Assembly: GCF_014635825.1 (NCBI RefSeq)
Contig: NZ_BMDO01000004.1
Location: 309,710 to 373,709 of the forward strand
Reading direction: 5' to 3'
From: Mucilaginibacter galii
GTDB lineage: Bacteria; Bacteroidota; Bacteroidia; Sphingobacteriales; Sphingobacteriaceae
Length of the DNA: 64,000 nt
Below, one piece after another: positions 1 to 9,837 of the stretch. Positions within the stretch are counted from its first letter, which is position 1. Each line of letters starts with the position of its first letter. A program made the translations under genes and the position numbers. The notes beneath the pieces are model-generated. The model ran no database searches and was not told where the DNA came from. It saw nothing but the letters and a program-made list of their open reading frames with translations.

Positions 1-2040
1 TACTTTAATCAGGGCGGTTTATTTAAGGGAGCAAGTAACCCAACTTACGATGCTAACAATAATTTTAAACGTTATAATTTCCGCACCAACCTCGATCTGC
101 ATGTGAACAAGAACCTTGATGTGCAGGTAGATGTAGGCGGCCGTATCAACAGCTTTACCCACGCCGATGCTATTAACGCCACCATTTTAGGTTCCATTTA
201 TACCACACCGGCCAATGCGTTCCCATTACTAAATCCTGATGGTTCGTTTGGCGGTACGTCATTGTTTAGAAGCAATCCGTTAGCCTTGCTTACAGCAGAT
301 GGCAACACGACTGACTTGACCCGCAGCTTGCTGGCCACCTTAACAGCTCGTCAAAAGATCAATTTCATCCCGGGCTTATCGGCCAACGTATTGTATTCAT
401 ACGATATCAGGAGTAGTTATACCTCGGGCTATGCGCAGGACTTTGCCGTGTACGAACCCGGCAGCACTGCAGGCACTTACAATTCTTACGGCACAGCAAC
501 ACCGCTGGTATTTGCCAATACCGATTTCAACAGCAACGTACGCAGCAATGAGTTTTGGGGCGGCTTTGATTACGATAGGAACTTTGGCAAGCATGGCATC
601 AATTTTTCAACCCGTTATAGCCGCACCGTAATGGCCGCGCCGGGTACGCTTGATAATAAGTCGGAGGGATGGTCTAATCGTGCATCGTACAACTACAATC
701 AACGGTACTTTGTTGATGTAATAGGTACCTATTCGGGCTCGCAGGTATTTGCACCGGGTAAACAATGGGGCTTTTTCCCTGCGGTATCTGCCGGTTGGAT
801 CATCTCTGACGAGAACTTTTTGAAATCGGTAAAAGTACTGAACTATTTAAAGCTGCGCGGTTCTTATGGTATTGTGGGCAGCGATGCTTACAGCCTTGGT
901 CGCCGATATGCGTATAACAACTATTTCAGCAGAGGACAAACAGGCTTCATTTTAGGAACCGGCTTCGCCGCCCCGGCAGCCACCACGCAAAACGCGCTGG
1001 CCAACCCAAACCTTACCTGGGAGAAAGCTAAGAAGACAAGCGTAGGTTTTGATACCAAGCTTTTTGGTCAAATGATTACCCTGAGCGCCGATTACTTTCA
1101 GGAAGTAAGAAGCGATCTGTTGACCAACTCGTTAATACCCGGAATCATTGGTCAGTCGGTTATACAAGTCAATGCCGGTAAAGCCCGCTACCGCGGTTAT
1201 GAAACCGAATTGAACTTCTACAAAAAGATCAATAAAGTAGAGTTAAACATCTATGGTAATTACACTTATCAAAAAAGTAAAGTGTTAGCCATTAACGAAG
1301 AAGCAGGCTTACCCGCCTATCAAAAGTCTTTAGGCCATTCTATAGCCAGTGTAATGCAGGTCACTTCGGGCAGTACCAGCTATGTAAGCAACTTTTTGCA
1401 GGCCAATGGCATTTTTCAAACGGATGCCGAAGTAGCGGCTTCGCCGGTGCAGCGCTTTGCCGGTACGGTGAAAGCCGGTGATATTAAGTATAAAGATATC
1501 AACGGCGATAACGTGATCGACAACCTTGACTTTGTACGTACCGATTACAACTTTGTACCCAAAGCTTATTACGGTTTCGGTGGCTCGGTTAAGTATACAG
1601 CTTTCGATATGGCTTTCCTGTTTCAGGGTACTACCGGTCGTACTATATCTATTAACAACTTGGTTAACAGCGGCACCGCAAGCAATGGTTACCTAAGCCA
1701 GTTTAGTGTTGGCCGCTGGACGCCTGCTAACGCAGCAACCGCACAATACCCGCGCCTGTTAGTGGCCGATAGGGCAAACAATACGCAAAACTCTGATTTC
1801 TGGCTGCGAAACGGCGATTATCTACGCCTTAAAAATGCCGAGATAGGTTTTACGCTGCCTACGGCTTGGGTAAGCAAAGCCAAGATATCATCGTGCCGCG
1901 TGTATGTGAGCGGCTTTAACCTGCTGACGTTCGATAAGCTTGATGGCTTAAATATAGACCCCGAAATGCCTCAGTCGGGTTATGTGTTTGCCTATCCAAA
2001 CCTGCGTACCTACTCTTTAGGTCTAAACGTGAAATTTTAA
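1..2040 (+). CDS. susC: SusC-like TonB-dependent outer-membrane receptor (5' truncated)
   Basis: C-terminal part of a SusC/RagA-type TonB-dependent porin that imports oligosaccharides together with the SusD lipoprotein downstream. The frame is open from base 1, so the gene begins outside the window; about 679 residues are visible, roughly the last two thirds of a usual 1000-residue SusC. The visible part is a beta-barrel: alternating aromatic strands, the stretch ending GWIISDENF, NLTWEKAKKTSVGFD, and the typical end NLRTYSLGLNVKF with a terminal Phe. The signal peptide, carboxypeptidase-like domain and plug lie upstream of the window. The neighbouring GH2, GH10 and GH3 genes suggest xylan-derived oligosaccharides as substrate (inference). 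Family assignment is firm; substrate is not. Confidence 0.95.
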   Translation, partial: YFNQGGLFKGASNPTYDANNNFKRYNFRTNLDLHVNKNLDVQVDVGGRINSFTHADAINATILGSIYTTPANAFPLLNPDGSFGGTSLFRSNPLALLTADGNTTDLTRSLLATLTARQKINFIPGLSANVLYSYDIRSSYTSGYAQDFAVYEPGSTAGTYNSYGTATPLVFANTDFNSNVRSNEFWGGFDYDRNFGKHGINFSTRYSRTVMAAPGTLDNKSEGWSNRASYNYNQRYFVDVIGTYSGSQVFAPGKQWGFFPAVSAGWIISDENFLKSVKVLNYLKLRGSYGIVGSDAYSLGRRYAYNNYFSRGQTGFILGTGFAAPAATTQNALANPNLTWEKAKKTSVGFDTKLFGQMITLSADYFQEVRSDLLTNSLIPGIIGQSVIQVNAGKARYRGYETELNFYKKINKVELNIYGNYTYQKSKVLAINEEAGLPAYQKSLGHSIASVMQVTSGSTSYVSNFLQANGIFQTDAEVAASPVQRFAGTVKAGDIKYKDINGDNVIDNLDFVRTDYNFVPKAYYGFGGSVKYTAFDMAFLFQGTTGRTISINNLVNSGTASNGYLSQFSVGRWTPANAATAQYPRLLVADRANNTQNSDFWLRNGDYLRLKNAEIGFTLPTAWVSKAKISSCRVYVSGFNLLTFDKLDGLNIDPEMPQSGYVFAYPNLRTYSLGLNVKF

Positions 2041-2061
2041 CTGATCTATACTTTGAATGAC

Positions 2062-3792
2062 ATGAAAAGTACAAAATATATACTCTACCTAACCATTATG
2101 CTCATTGCTGCATTAGGTGCTGGTTGTAAAAAATACTTGGATGATGGCAGCGTTACCGAAGGTCCCATCACCGAGCAGCAGGTATGGGCTAATAATGATT
2201 ATGCCCGCGGTGTTTTGAATAGCGCGTACACCATTGTGCCCGACCGTTACAACCTCGACGATAACGGTGCCATGCAGGCATCAGCTACGGATGAAGCCGT
2301 AAACTCTAACCTAAACTCCAGCATCTATACGTTTACCAATGGTACCTGGAGCCCGTTCCGTACCGTAGATGATGTATACAGCAATATGTATACCGGCTTG
2401 AGGCGTGCCAATATGTTTATTGCGAATGTTGATGCAAGTAATATAGTAAGCACTCCATCGGAGGTTGTAAAGGATGCCGATCCCGTAAGGGCATCTTACG
2501 ATTCGACCCTGGCCGGGCAAAAATCAAGGTTAAAAGGGGAGGCTTTCTTTCTTCGCGCCTATTTCCACTTTGAGTTATTGGAGCGCTATGGCAGCATCGT
2601 ATTGGCCACCCGTGTGTTTAATACTGATGAGGAGCTTAACCTGCCCCGCAACAGTTTCGATGAATGCGTAAACCGCATCCTGATAGATTGCGACTCTGCG
2701 ATTTTGAGATTGCCGCCCTACACCGATTCCTGGTCGGCCAGTAACAAGGGGCGTGCTACGCAAACTGCTGCTATGGCTTTAAAATCGAGGCTGCTGCTGT
2801 ATGCGGCAAGTCCGCAATACAATCCATCGGGCGATGTTGCCAAGTGGCAAAAAGCGGCCGATGCAGCCAAGGCATTAATAGACCGCAACCTGCACTCCAT
2901 CATCAACCCTTATGTCAATGTGTTCCTGTTCGGTACGGCACCTTATAACAAAGAGGTGATCTTTTCCGGACAACCATCCAGTCGTAACGATATTGAACAA
3001 AACAATGCCCCGGTAAGCTACGACGGTGCCTTGGGAAGAACTAACCCCACGCAGGAAATGGTGGATGCTTTCGAAATGAAGACTACTGGCCGTTTAATTA
3101 CCGACCCGCTTTCGGGCTACAGTGCCTCGGCACCCTACACCAACCGCGATCCACGTTTCGACCTCGTTATCCATTATAACGGCAAAACGTATAAAAGCAA
3201 AACTATCGACACTTATATAGGCGGTAAGGATGGTATTGGCGCTAACGTAAACGCCACCAAAACCGGCTATTATATGCGCAAGTTTTTTAACGATGGTGTT
3301 ACCTGGAACCAGCAGAGCAATACCAGTTCGCGTCGCCCTTGGGTAATTTTTCGCTATGCCGAAATTTTGCTGAATTACGCCGAAGCCCTGAACGAGGCGC
3401 AAGGCCCTACGGCCGATGTATTGCGGTACGTTAACCAAATCCGTCAGCGTACCGGTATTGCGCTCCCGGCATTACAAACCGGCAACCTCACGGGTAACGG
3501 CTATGTACAGCCTACCAAAGAGGCCATGCGCGAGCGTATCCATAACGAACGCCGGGTAGAACTTTGCTTTGAAGGTCACCGCTTTTTTGATGTACGCCGC
3601 TGGAAAGAAGGAGCCCGTTTTTTCAATGTGCCCGTTACTGGTATGCGCATTACCCCCAACGCCGCCGGAACATTTAATTATGAGCGTTTCCAGGTGCAAA
3701 ACCGGGTATTCACCGATAAAAACTACCTGTATCCGATTTCTCAAACCGAGTTGAACCGTGCACCTGCCCTAAAGCAAAACCCGGGTTATTAA
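2062..3792 (+). CDS. susD: SusD/RagB-like nutrient-binding lipoprotein
   Basis: Surface glycan-binding lipoprotein that caps the SusC barrel. A TTG lies in frame at 2053, but the ATG at 2062 gives a normal lipoprotein start: MKSTKY, a hydrophobic core, then lipobox AGC followed by KKYLDD. About 576 residues, usual for the family. The SusD hallmarks are seen: an N-terminal TPR-like region with repeated NNDYARG/LRRANMFIANVD segments, LKGEAFFLRAYFHFELLERYG near residue 155, and the C-terminal signature RIHNERRVELCFEGHRFFDVRRWKEG. It starts 21 bases after the susC stop, so the two are co-transcribed. In polysaccharide utilisation loci SusD sets ligand specificity; the downstream enzymes point to xylan or glucuronoxylan (inference). 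Confidence 0.95.
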   Translation: MKSTKYILYLTIMLIAALGAGCKKYLDDGSVTEGPITEQQVWANNDYARGVLNSAYTIVPDRYNLDDNGAMQASATDEAVNSNLNSSIYTFTNGTWSPFRTVDDVYSNMYTGLRRANMFIANVDASNIVSTPSEVVKDADPVRASYDSTLAGQKSRLKGEAFFLRAYFHFELLERYGSIVLATRVFNTDEELNLPRNSFDECVNRILIDCDSAILRLPPYTDSWSASNKGRATQTAAMALKSRLLLYAASPQYNPSGDVAKWQKAADAAKALIDRNLHSIINPYVNVFLFGTAPYNKEVIFSGQPSSRNDIEQNNAPVSYDGALGRTNPTQEMVDAFEMKTTGRLITDPLSGYSASAPYTNRDPRFDLVIHYNGKTYKSKTIDTYIGGKDGIGANVNATKTGYYMRKFFNDGVTWNQQSNTSSRRPWVIFRYAEILLNYAEALNEAQGPTADVLRYVNQIRQRTGIALPALQTGNLTGNGYVQPTKEAMRERIHNERRVELCFEGHRFFDVRRWKEGARFFNVPVTGMRITPNAAGTFNYERFQVQNRVFTDKNYLYPISQTELNRAPALKQNPGY

Positions 3793-3845
3793 TTAGACTC
3801 AAAACATAACCTGCCCAAACAACAAGAACTACCACAATACACCAT

Positions 3846-5675
3846 ATGCGCAAATTACACTACTTACTAATTGCATTACTATTAGTAACCATGAAAAGCA
3901 GTATTGCACAGCAAGCACCGCTTATTCAAAACATTCAGGCCCGCAATGTGCTAAGCCTTAACGGCCGCTGGAATTACATTGTAGACCCTTACGAAAACGG
4001 CTACTACGATTACCGGCACGAAGCTTTTGATGCAACCACATCGGGCACAGGAGGTTTTTATGACGATAAAAAGCCGAAAGACAAGGGCGAACTGATCGAG
4101 TACGATTTTGATTATTCGCCTACACTCAATGTTCCTGGCGATTGGAACTCACAGGTAGAAAAGCTGGAAATGTATGAAGGTACAGTTTGGTACCGCCGCA
4201 AGTTTAACGCAGCGGTTAAACCAGGGAAGCGTTATATACTTTACTTTGCTGCAGTTAATTATGAAGCTCATGTGTACTTAAACGGTAAGAAGCTGGGTAT
4301 GCACAAAGGTGGCTTCAACTCGTTTCAATTTGAGGTTACCGGAAAGCTAAAAGCAGGCGAGAACTTCATTGTAGTAAAGGCCGACAACACCCGCCACCAA
4401 GACGAAATACCCACCATTAATACCGACTGGTGGAACTACGGTGGCATAACCCGAGACGTATTCATAGCCGAAGTCCCAGATACTTATATAGCCGATTATA
4501 AGGTGCAACTGGCTAAGAATGATGCCGCGCACATAGAAGGCTACGTGCAGTTAAACGGCAACGATCTTTCTCAGGATGTTACTTTGAATATTCCCGAAGC
4601 TGGTATTAAAACTACGGTAAAGACAGATGCCACAGGCCGTGCGGTAATTAATATCCCGGTGAGAAAGATAAGTTACTGGTCGCCCGAAAACCCTAAATTG
4701 TATAGTGTAAATGTTGCTGCCGGTACTGATAATGTTTCGGATAAAATTGGTTTCCGCACCATACAGGTAAAAGGGACCGATATTATGCTCAATGGTAAAT
4801 CTGTATTTTTAAGGGGAATATCCATTCATGACGAAAACCCGCTGCTGAAGGGCCGCAACCGTTCAACCGGCGATCTTAAAATGCTGCTTACCTGGGCAAA
4901 GGAGATGAACTGTAATTATGTGAGATTGGCTCACTACCAGCATAACGAGGAAATGCTGCGTTTGGCCGATGAAATGGGACTAATGGTTTGGGCCGAAGTA
5001 CCTGTGTACTGGACCATATCCTGGGAAAACCCGGCTACCTATCAGAATGCCGAAAATCAGTTGACAGGGTTGATTACTCGCGATATCAATCGTGCCAGTA
5101 TCATTGTATGGTCTATAGGCAACGAAACACCGGTGAGCGAGCCACGCCTGAAATTTATGGGTAACCTGGCAAGCAAAGCCCGCAGCTTAGATAATACCCG
5201 GCTGGTAGCTGCTGCACTGGAAGTTCACCGTAAGGGTAACGAGGCCATTGTGGATGATCCGTTGGGAGAGAAGCTGGATCTGGTAAGCTTTAACGAGTAT
5301 GCAGGCTGGTACTGGGGTGGCGATCCATCTGGCATCACCAAGTATAACTTCAACATTAAGTATAATAAACCGGTAGTGATCACCGAGTTTGGCGGCGATG
5401 CCTTATCGGGCTATCATGCCGATGCTAACACCCGCTGGAGCGAAGAATACCAGGAAGCGCTATACAAAAACCAGATAGCTATGCTGAGTAAAATAACCGC
5501 CCTGCGCGGTATGACTCCATGGATCCTGGCCGATTTCAGATCACCACGCCGCCAGCACCCAGTGTACCAAACCTTCTGGAACCGTAAAGGTCTTATTTCC
5601 GAAACCGGTAAAAAGAAACAGGCATTTTTTGTGCTTAAGAGCTTTTACGATGAATTAGAAAAGAAGTATAAGTAG
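3846..5675 (+). CDS. Glycoside hydrolase family 2, probable beta-glucuronidase
   Basis: Secreted GH2 enzyme of 609 residues with signal peptide (MRKLHYLLIALLLVTMKSSIAQ). Order: jelly-roll sugar-binding domain (about 35-220, with WYRRKF and HKGGFNSF), immunoglobulin-like domain (220-310), then the TIM barrel. Catalytic residues are visible: acid/base Glu427 in SIGNETP and nucleophile Glu514 in ITEFGGD. Near the end FWNRKG carries N579-x-K581, the NxK motif that in E. coli beta-glucuronidase (NKKG) binds the glucuronate carboxylate, so beta-glucuronidase or beta-galacturonidase is favoured over beta-galactosidase. Activity is inference; family is firm. It sits 53 bases after susD and is probably in the same operon. 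Confidence 0.88.
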   Translation: MRKLHYLLIALLLVTMKSSIAQQAPLIQNIQARNVLSLNGRWNYIVDPYENGYYDYRHEAFDATTSGTGGFYDDKKPKDKGELIEYDFDYSPTLNVPGDWNSQVEKLEMYEGTVWYRRKFNAAVKPGKRYILYFAAVNYEAHVYLNGKKLGMHKGGFNSFQFEVTGKLKAGENFIVVKADNTRHQDEIPTINTDWWNYGGITRDVFIAEVPDTYIADYKVQLAKNDAAHIEGYVQLNGNDLSQDVTLNIPEAGIKTTVKTDATGRAVINIPVRKISYWSPENPKLYSVNVAAGTDNVSDKIGFRTIQVKGTDIMLNGKSVFLRGISIHDENPLLKGRNRSTGDLKMLLTWAKEMNCNYVRLAHYQHNEEMLRLADEMGLMVWAEVPVYWTISWENPATYQNAENQLTGLITRDINRASIIVWSIGNETPVSEPRLKFMGNLASKARSLDNTRLVAAALEVHRKGNEAIVDDPLGEKLDLVSFNEYAGWYWGGDPSGITKYNFNIKYNKPVVITEFGGDALSGYHADANTRWSEEYQEALYKNQIAMLSKITALRGMTPWILADFRSPRRQHPVYQTFWNRKGLISETGKKKQAFFVLKSFYDELEKKYK

Positions 5676-5719
5676 ATACATATAAACTATTAATAAATAG
5701 ACTATTATGTTTATATAAG

Positions 5720-5754
5720 TTATCTATTTATAGAAGTAGATAAACGTTTTTTTT
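5720..5754 (+). promoter_or_regulatory. Inverted repeat plus T-run between GH2 and GH10
   Basis: A perfect 7-base inverted repeat, TTATCTA and TAGATAA, with a 10-base spacer, followed three bases later by eight T residues. It lies in the AT-rich 90-base gap between the GH2 stop and the GH10 start. It could be a weak partial terminator that lowers GH10/GH3 expression, or an operator. The stem is only A/T-rich, so either role is weakly supported. Confidence 0.35.
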
Positions 5755-5765
5755 AATTCCTAATC

Positions 5766-6860
5766 ATGAATCACCAAGTTATGAAGAAGATATTTTTTGC
5801 CGCCATGCTTTCGGTATCCATTGTATCGGCATGTTCAAAACGTGGCGTAACCACCGATCCCACGTACGTTCCACCATTTATACAACCATTGGCAGCGGGC
5901 GTAACATTGCAGGGCAGTTTGCCTTTTCCATTCGGCGCCGCTGTAAACGTAAACCTGCTTAAAAACAATACGGCATACCGGGCATTGGTTATTAAAGAAT
6001 ACAATAGCCTTACGCCCGAAAATGCCATGAAACCGGCTACGCTTCATCCGCAGGAAAACACTTACAATTGGGATGATGCCGATTATTTAGTGGACTTTGC
6101 CAGGCAGAACAACAAGCGCGTACACGGTCATACCCTGGTTTGGTATAAATCGCTACCTTCATGGATCAAAAACTATCAAGGTAATACTGCCGCATGGGAA
6201 AACTTGCTGAAAACGCATATCCAAACCATCGTTACTCATTTTAAAGGTAAGGTTGCCTCGTGGGATGTGGTGAACGAGGCCTTTGAAGACGACGGTACCC
6301 TGCGTAACAGCATCTGGGTACAAAAATTGGGGCCTGATTATATTGCCCGTTGTTTTCAGTATGCCCATGAAGCAGACCCCGACGCACAGCTTTTCTATAA
6401 CGATTTTGGCCATGAGTATGGCGCTACCAAGCGAACAGTCATATTAAACCTGATTAATAATATGAAAAGCCGCGGCATCCCCATTAATGGCATAGGCATG
6501 CAAATGCACACGCGCTACAACATGACCGAAAGTAATTGGACAGCCGCCATTACCACCGCCGCGCAAACCGGCTTAAAGGTGCATATATCGGAGTTGGATG
6601 TTGCGCTGAACCCCGATAATAATCAAAACCTAACACTTACTACGGCGCTGGCCGAAACACAGGCACAAAAGTACCTGTTTATAGTTAAGGCCTACAATGC
6701 CATCCCTAAAGCACAGCAATTTGGCATTACTACCTGGAACGTGAGTGATGCCGACACCTGGATAACCGGTAACTATAACCGCCCTGACTGGCCACTGCCG
6801 TTTGATAGTAATTATAACCGTAAGCCGGCGTACCAGGGCATACTTGATGGCGTTAAGTAG
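5766..6860 (+). CDS. GH10 endo-1,4-beta-xylanase lipoprotein
   Basis: Endo-acting xylanase that cuts the xylan backbone, probably surface- or periplasm-anchored. N-terminus has a lipobox (VSAC-SKRG). The 5766 ATG is used; an ATG five codons later (5781, MKKIFF) is an equally plausible start. The single catalytic GH10 domain spans about residues 40-364. Acid/base Glu171 sits in WDVVNEAF and nucleophile Glu276 in HISELDVAL, both exact family signatures; GITTWNVSDADTWI near the end is also typical. No carbohydrate-binding module is inserted. Length 364 fits a minimal GH10. It follows GH2 by 90 bases and precedes GH3 by 25 bases. Confidence 0.95.
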   Translation: MNHQVMKKIFFAAMLSVSIVSACSKRGVTTDPTYVPPFIQPLAAGVTLQGSLPFPFGAAVNVNLLKNNTAYRALVIKEYNSLTPENAMKPATLHPQENTYNWDDADYLVDFARQNNKRVHGHTLVWYKSLPSWIKNYQGNTAAWENLLKTHIQTIVTHFKGKVASWDVVNEAFEDDGTLRNSIWVQKLGPDYIARCFQYAHEADPDAQLFYNDFGHEYGATKRTVILNLINNMKSRGIPINGIGMQMHTRYNMTESNWTAAITTAAQTGLKVHISELDVALNPDNNQNLTLTTALAETQAQKYLFIVKAYNAIPKAQQFGITTWNVSDADTWITGNYNRPDWPLPFDSNYNRKPAYQGILDGVK

Positions 6861-6885
6861 CCGGAACAAATTATTGTAAAATACG

Positions 6886-9114
6886 ATGTTAAGATATAAA
6901 GTAAGAGCACTGCTGTTAAGTACTTTGATGCTGCCGTTCTTTGGCGTAAAGGCACAAAAAAAGACGATTAACCAAAGGGTAGACAGTGTGCTGAATTTAA
7001 TGACGCTGGAAGAGAAGGTAGGTCAGCTCAATCAATACTCAGGTAAGGAAGTTACCGGACCTTTAAGCGAGCGCAAAACCAACCAATTGAATGACATTAA
7101 GCACGGACTGGTAGGTTCTATGCTGAATGTAAAAGGGGTTAAAGCTACGCGCGAGATACAGGCGGTGGCCATGCAGTCGCGCCTGAAAATTCCGCTGCTG
7201 TTTAGCTTAGATGTTATTCATGGTTATAAAACCATATTTCCCATCCCATTGGCAGAGGCGGCATCCTGGGATTTAGATGCCATACGTTCATCTGCCCATA
7301 TAGCGGCGAAAGAAGCCGCAGCCGCAGGCATACACTGGACGTTTGCACCCATGGTTGATGTTGGCCGCGACCCGCGCTGGGGACGGGTAATGGAAGGAGC
7401 AGGGGAAGATACTTACCTGGGGTCGTTAATTGCTAAAGCGCGGGTAAAAGGTTTTCAGGGTGAAAAGCTGGGCGGTACCGATGCCGTAATGGCCTGTGCC
7501 AAACACTTTGCCGCCTACGGGGCTGCTTTAGGTGGCCGCGATTATAACGCTGTGGATATGAGCGATAACATGCTGTGGGAAACATATCTGCCGCCATTTA
7601 AAGCCGCGGTAGATGCCGGGGTGGCCACGTTCATGAACTCGTTTAACACACTTAATGGTATCCCTGCAACTGGTAACAGTTATTTACAGCGCGATATTTT
7701 AAAAGACAAATGGGGCTATAAAGGCTTTGTGGTGAGCGATTGGGGTTCCATTGGCGAAATGGTAGCCTGGGGTTATGCAGCCAACAATACCGATGCCTCT
7801 TTAAAAGCCATCACCGCAGGTAGCGATATGGATATGGAAAGCCATGCTTATATTACCAGCTTGGCTCAATTGGTAAAAAGTAAAAAGGTAGACATTAAGT
7901 TGGTAAACGATGCTGTAAAACGCATTCTGTATAAGAAATTTGAGCTCGGCTTGTTCGATGATCCGTACCGCTTTTGCAATGAAACACGCGAGCAACAGGT
8001 TTTAAACGACCCGGAGAATAAGCTGATAGCACGCGATGTAGCACAGAAATCCATCGTCTTGCTCAAAAACGAACTAAGTTTATTGCCGTTGTCTAAGACC
8101 ACCAAAACTATAGCCATTATAGGCCCCCTTGTTAAAGCTAAACGTGATCTGGAGGGAAGTTGGATTCGACAATCAGATACCACGCTGGTTACCAGCCTAT
8201 ATGAAGGCATTCGAAATAAATTAGATAGAAACACGAAATTGATCTATGCCCAAGGGACTGATATTATGGGGAAAGATCAGAACAACTTTGATGAGGCTGT
8301 AGCCACCGCCCAAAAAGCTGATGTCGTGATTATGGTTCTGGGCGAAAGCTGGGATATGAGCGGCGAATCAAAATCCCGTACCGATATTCATCTGCCCGGC
8401 AGGCAGGAGGAACTGTTTAAGGCTATTAGTGCTACTGGCAAACCTATCGTAGTGGTACTTATGGCAGGTCGTCCGTTAATTTTCGATACGATTTCGGACA
8501 AGGCACAGTCCATAGTTTATGCCTGGTGGCTGGGTGCCGAAGGGGGCAACGCCATAGCCAATGTTTTGTTTGGCGACTACAATCCGTCAGGTAAATTGCC
8601 GTCTACCTTTCCGCGTTCGGTTGGGCAAATACCTTTGAGCTATGCAAGCTACAGTACCGGCAGGCCCATAAAAAATTTGAATGACATCAAGTACAAATCG
8701 GCTTACATCGACATGCCGAACACCCCCCGCTATACATTTGGTTACGGATTAAGCTACACTACATTTTCTTACGAGAATTTGAAGTTAAATAAGGATTTAA
8801 TAAACAAAAATGAAGTTTTATCCATAGAATTTGAACTTACCAATACGGGCAAATATGCAGGGGAGGAAGTGGTTCAACTATACCTTCAAGATCCTGTTGC
8901 TTCGTTGGCCCGACCCGTAAAAGAGCTCAAAGCCTTCCAAAAAATTGCACTAAAGCCCGGCGAATCCAAAATAGTGAAGTTTGCGATTACAAATGAGATG
9001 CTGTCATTTTATAACCGCAACCTGCAATGGGTATCCGAGCCGGGCCAGTTCAAATTGATGATAGGCAGCGCTTCTGATGATATCAGGTTGCAATCGGTGT
9101 TTAGGTTGAAATAA
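6886..9114 (+). CDS. bglX: GH3 beta-glucosidase/beta-xylosidase (BglX-like)
   Basis: Periplasmic exo-glycosidase of 742 residues, similar in length and layout to BglX. A signal peptide (MLRYKVRALLLSTLMLPFFGVKAQ) precedes the GH3 N-terminal TIM barrel (about 40-380), the alpha/beta sandwich (390-610) and a C-terminal fibronectin type III-like domain (640-735). The nucleophile is Asp285 in GFVVSDWGS. KHFAAYGA and PSGKLPSTFPRS are family signatures. In a xylan locus the likely role is removing terminal xylose or glucose from imported oligosaccharides; sequence alone does not separate xylosidase from glucosidase. Last gene of the operon; it ends 8 bases from the end of the convergent AhpD-like gene with no obvious terminator between. 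Confidence 0.92.
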   Translation: MLRYKVRALLLSTLMLPFFGVKAQKKTINQRVDSVLNLMTLEEKVGQLNQYSGKEVTGPLSERKTNQLNDIKHGLVGSMLNVKGVKATREIQAVAMQSRLKIPLLFSLDVIHGYKTIFPIPLAEAASWDLDAIRSSAHIAAKEAAAAGIHWTFAPMVDVGRDPRWGRVMEGAGEDTYLGSLIAKARVKGFQGEKLGGTDAVMACAKHFAAYGAALGGRDYNAVDMSDNMLWETYLPPFKAAVDAGVATFMNSFNTLNGIPATGNSYLQRDILKDKWGYKGFVVSDWGSIGEMVAWGYAANNTDASLKAITAGSDMDMESHAYITSLAQLVKSKKVDIKLVNDAVKRILYKKFELGLFDDPYRFCNETREQQVLNDPENKLIARDVAQKSIVLLKNELSLLPLSKTTKTIAIIGPLVKAKRDLEGSWIRQSDTTLVTSLYEGIRNKLDRNTKLIYAQGTDIMGKDQNNFDEAVATAQKADVVIMVLGESWDMSGESKSRTDIHLPGRQEELFKAISATGKPIVVVLMAGRPLIFDTISDKAQSIVYAWWLGAEGGNAIANVLFGDYNPSGKLPSTFPRSVGQIPLSYASYSTGRPIKNLNDIKYKSAYIDMPNTPRYTFGYGLSYTTFSYENLKLNKDLINKNEVLSIEFELTNTGKYAGEEVVQLYLQDPVASLARPVKELKAFQKIALKPGESKIVKFAITNEMLSFYNRNLQWVSEPGQFKLMIGSASDDIRLQSVFRLK

Positions 9115-9122
9115 AAAGAACT

Positions 9123-9662
9123 TTAAAATTTGCCATAACCAACGTGGGCCATGCGTTCGCCCATTTCTATATAATCTTCGTTTGCCTGAGGCGCCCAGGT
9201 GCCTAATCCGTCTACATAGCGGTTGTACATACAAAATGCAGCCGCTATGAGCACGGTATCGTGGATCTCATCATCGGTTGCACCCTGATTACGCGCAGCG
9301 TCAACATCTTCAAGGCTTACGTTTTTACCGCCACGCTGTACCTGGTGAGCAATGTTGAGCAATGCACGCATTTTAGCGCTAATTGGCGTTTCAGGTAAAC
9401 CGGCTTTAATGTCGTCAATTAAAGGGAGTCCTAAATTTAAGTGTGCAGCAGCAGCGGCCGCGTGCGAGGTATGGCAAAAGTGGCAATCGTTCCAATAAGA
9501 TACTGATGCTGCAATGATCTCCCTTTCGCCGCTGGTGAGGGTAGACGTACCCCGTAATAATGTTTCAGCCAAATCTAGCAATGGTTTTGCAGTTTCGGGC
9601 CGGTGGTTAAGCAGGCCAATAATACCCGGTAACTCCTCGTTAGTAAGTTTAATGTGTGCCAT
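9123..9662 (-). CDS. Carboxymuconolactone decarboxylase / AhpD-like peroxidase-related protein
   Basis: All-helical AhpD-like protein of about 179 residues. The CxxC motif with following His, C60-HFC63-H64...H67, is the redox-active site of AhpD-type alkylhydroperoxidases, so a thiol peroxidase or disulfide-related role is likely. An ATG ten codons upstream (9692) is in frame, but MAHIKLTNEELPG looks like the natural start. A TACATTTG -7 element lies at 9706-9713, placing the transcript start near 9700. Monocistronic and convergent with GH3. The family is broad, so the substrate is unknown. Confidence 0.8.
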   Translation of the reverse strand: MAHIKLTNEELPGIIGLLNHRPETAKPLLDLAETLLRGTSTLTSGEREIIAASVSYWNDCHFCHTSHAAAAAAHLNLGLPLIDDIKAGLPETPISAKMRALLNIAHQVQRGGKNVSLEDVDAARNQGATDDEIHDTVLIAAAFCMYNRYVDGLGTWAPQANEDYIEMGERMAHVGYGKF

Positions 9663-9705
9663 GATGACGGTTGGTAATTGGTTAAACAGCACAATGCTGT
9701 TGTCC

Positions 9706-9737
9706 CAAATGTAACAAGTAAAATATCAGAAGGCAAT
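9706..9737 (-). promoter_or_regulatory. Bacteroidota-type promoter of the AhpD-like gene
   Basis: On the minus strand, TACATTTG (9706-9713) matches the TAnnTTTG -7 consensus exactly. Twenty bases upstream is ATTG (9734-9737), one base off the TTTG -33 element. Expected start of transcription is near 9700, about 38 bases before the chosen start codon. Confidence 0.5.
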
Positions 9738-9837
9738 CGATTAAAATATTTTCAGATAAAAATCTTCCCTGCTTGCTTCGCTCATGAGTTTTTTTTGCAA
9801 AGTCATACTATAAGCAAAATAACTCTGGCTTTTTATT

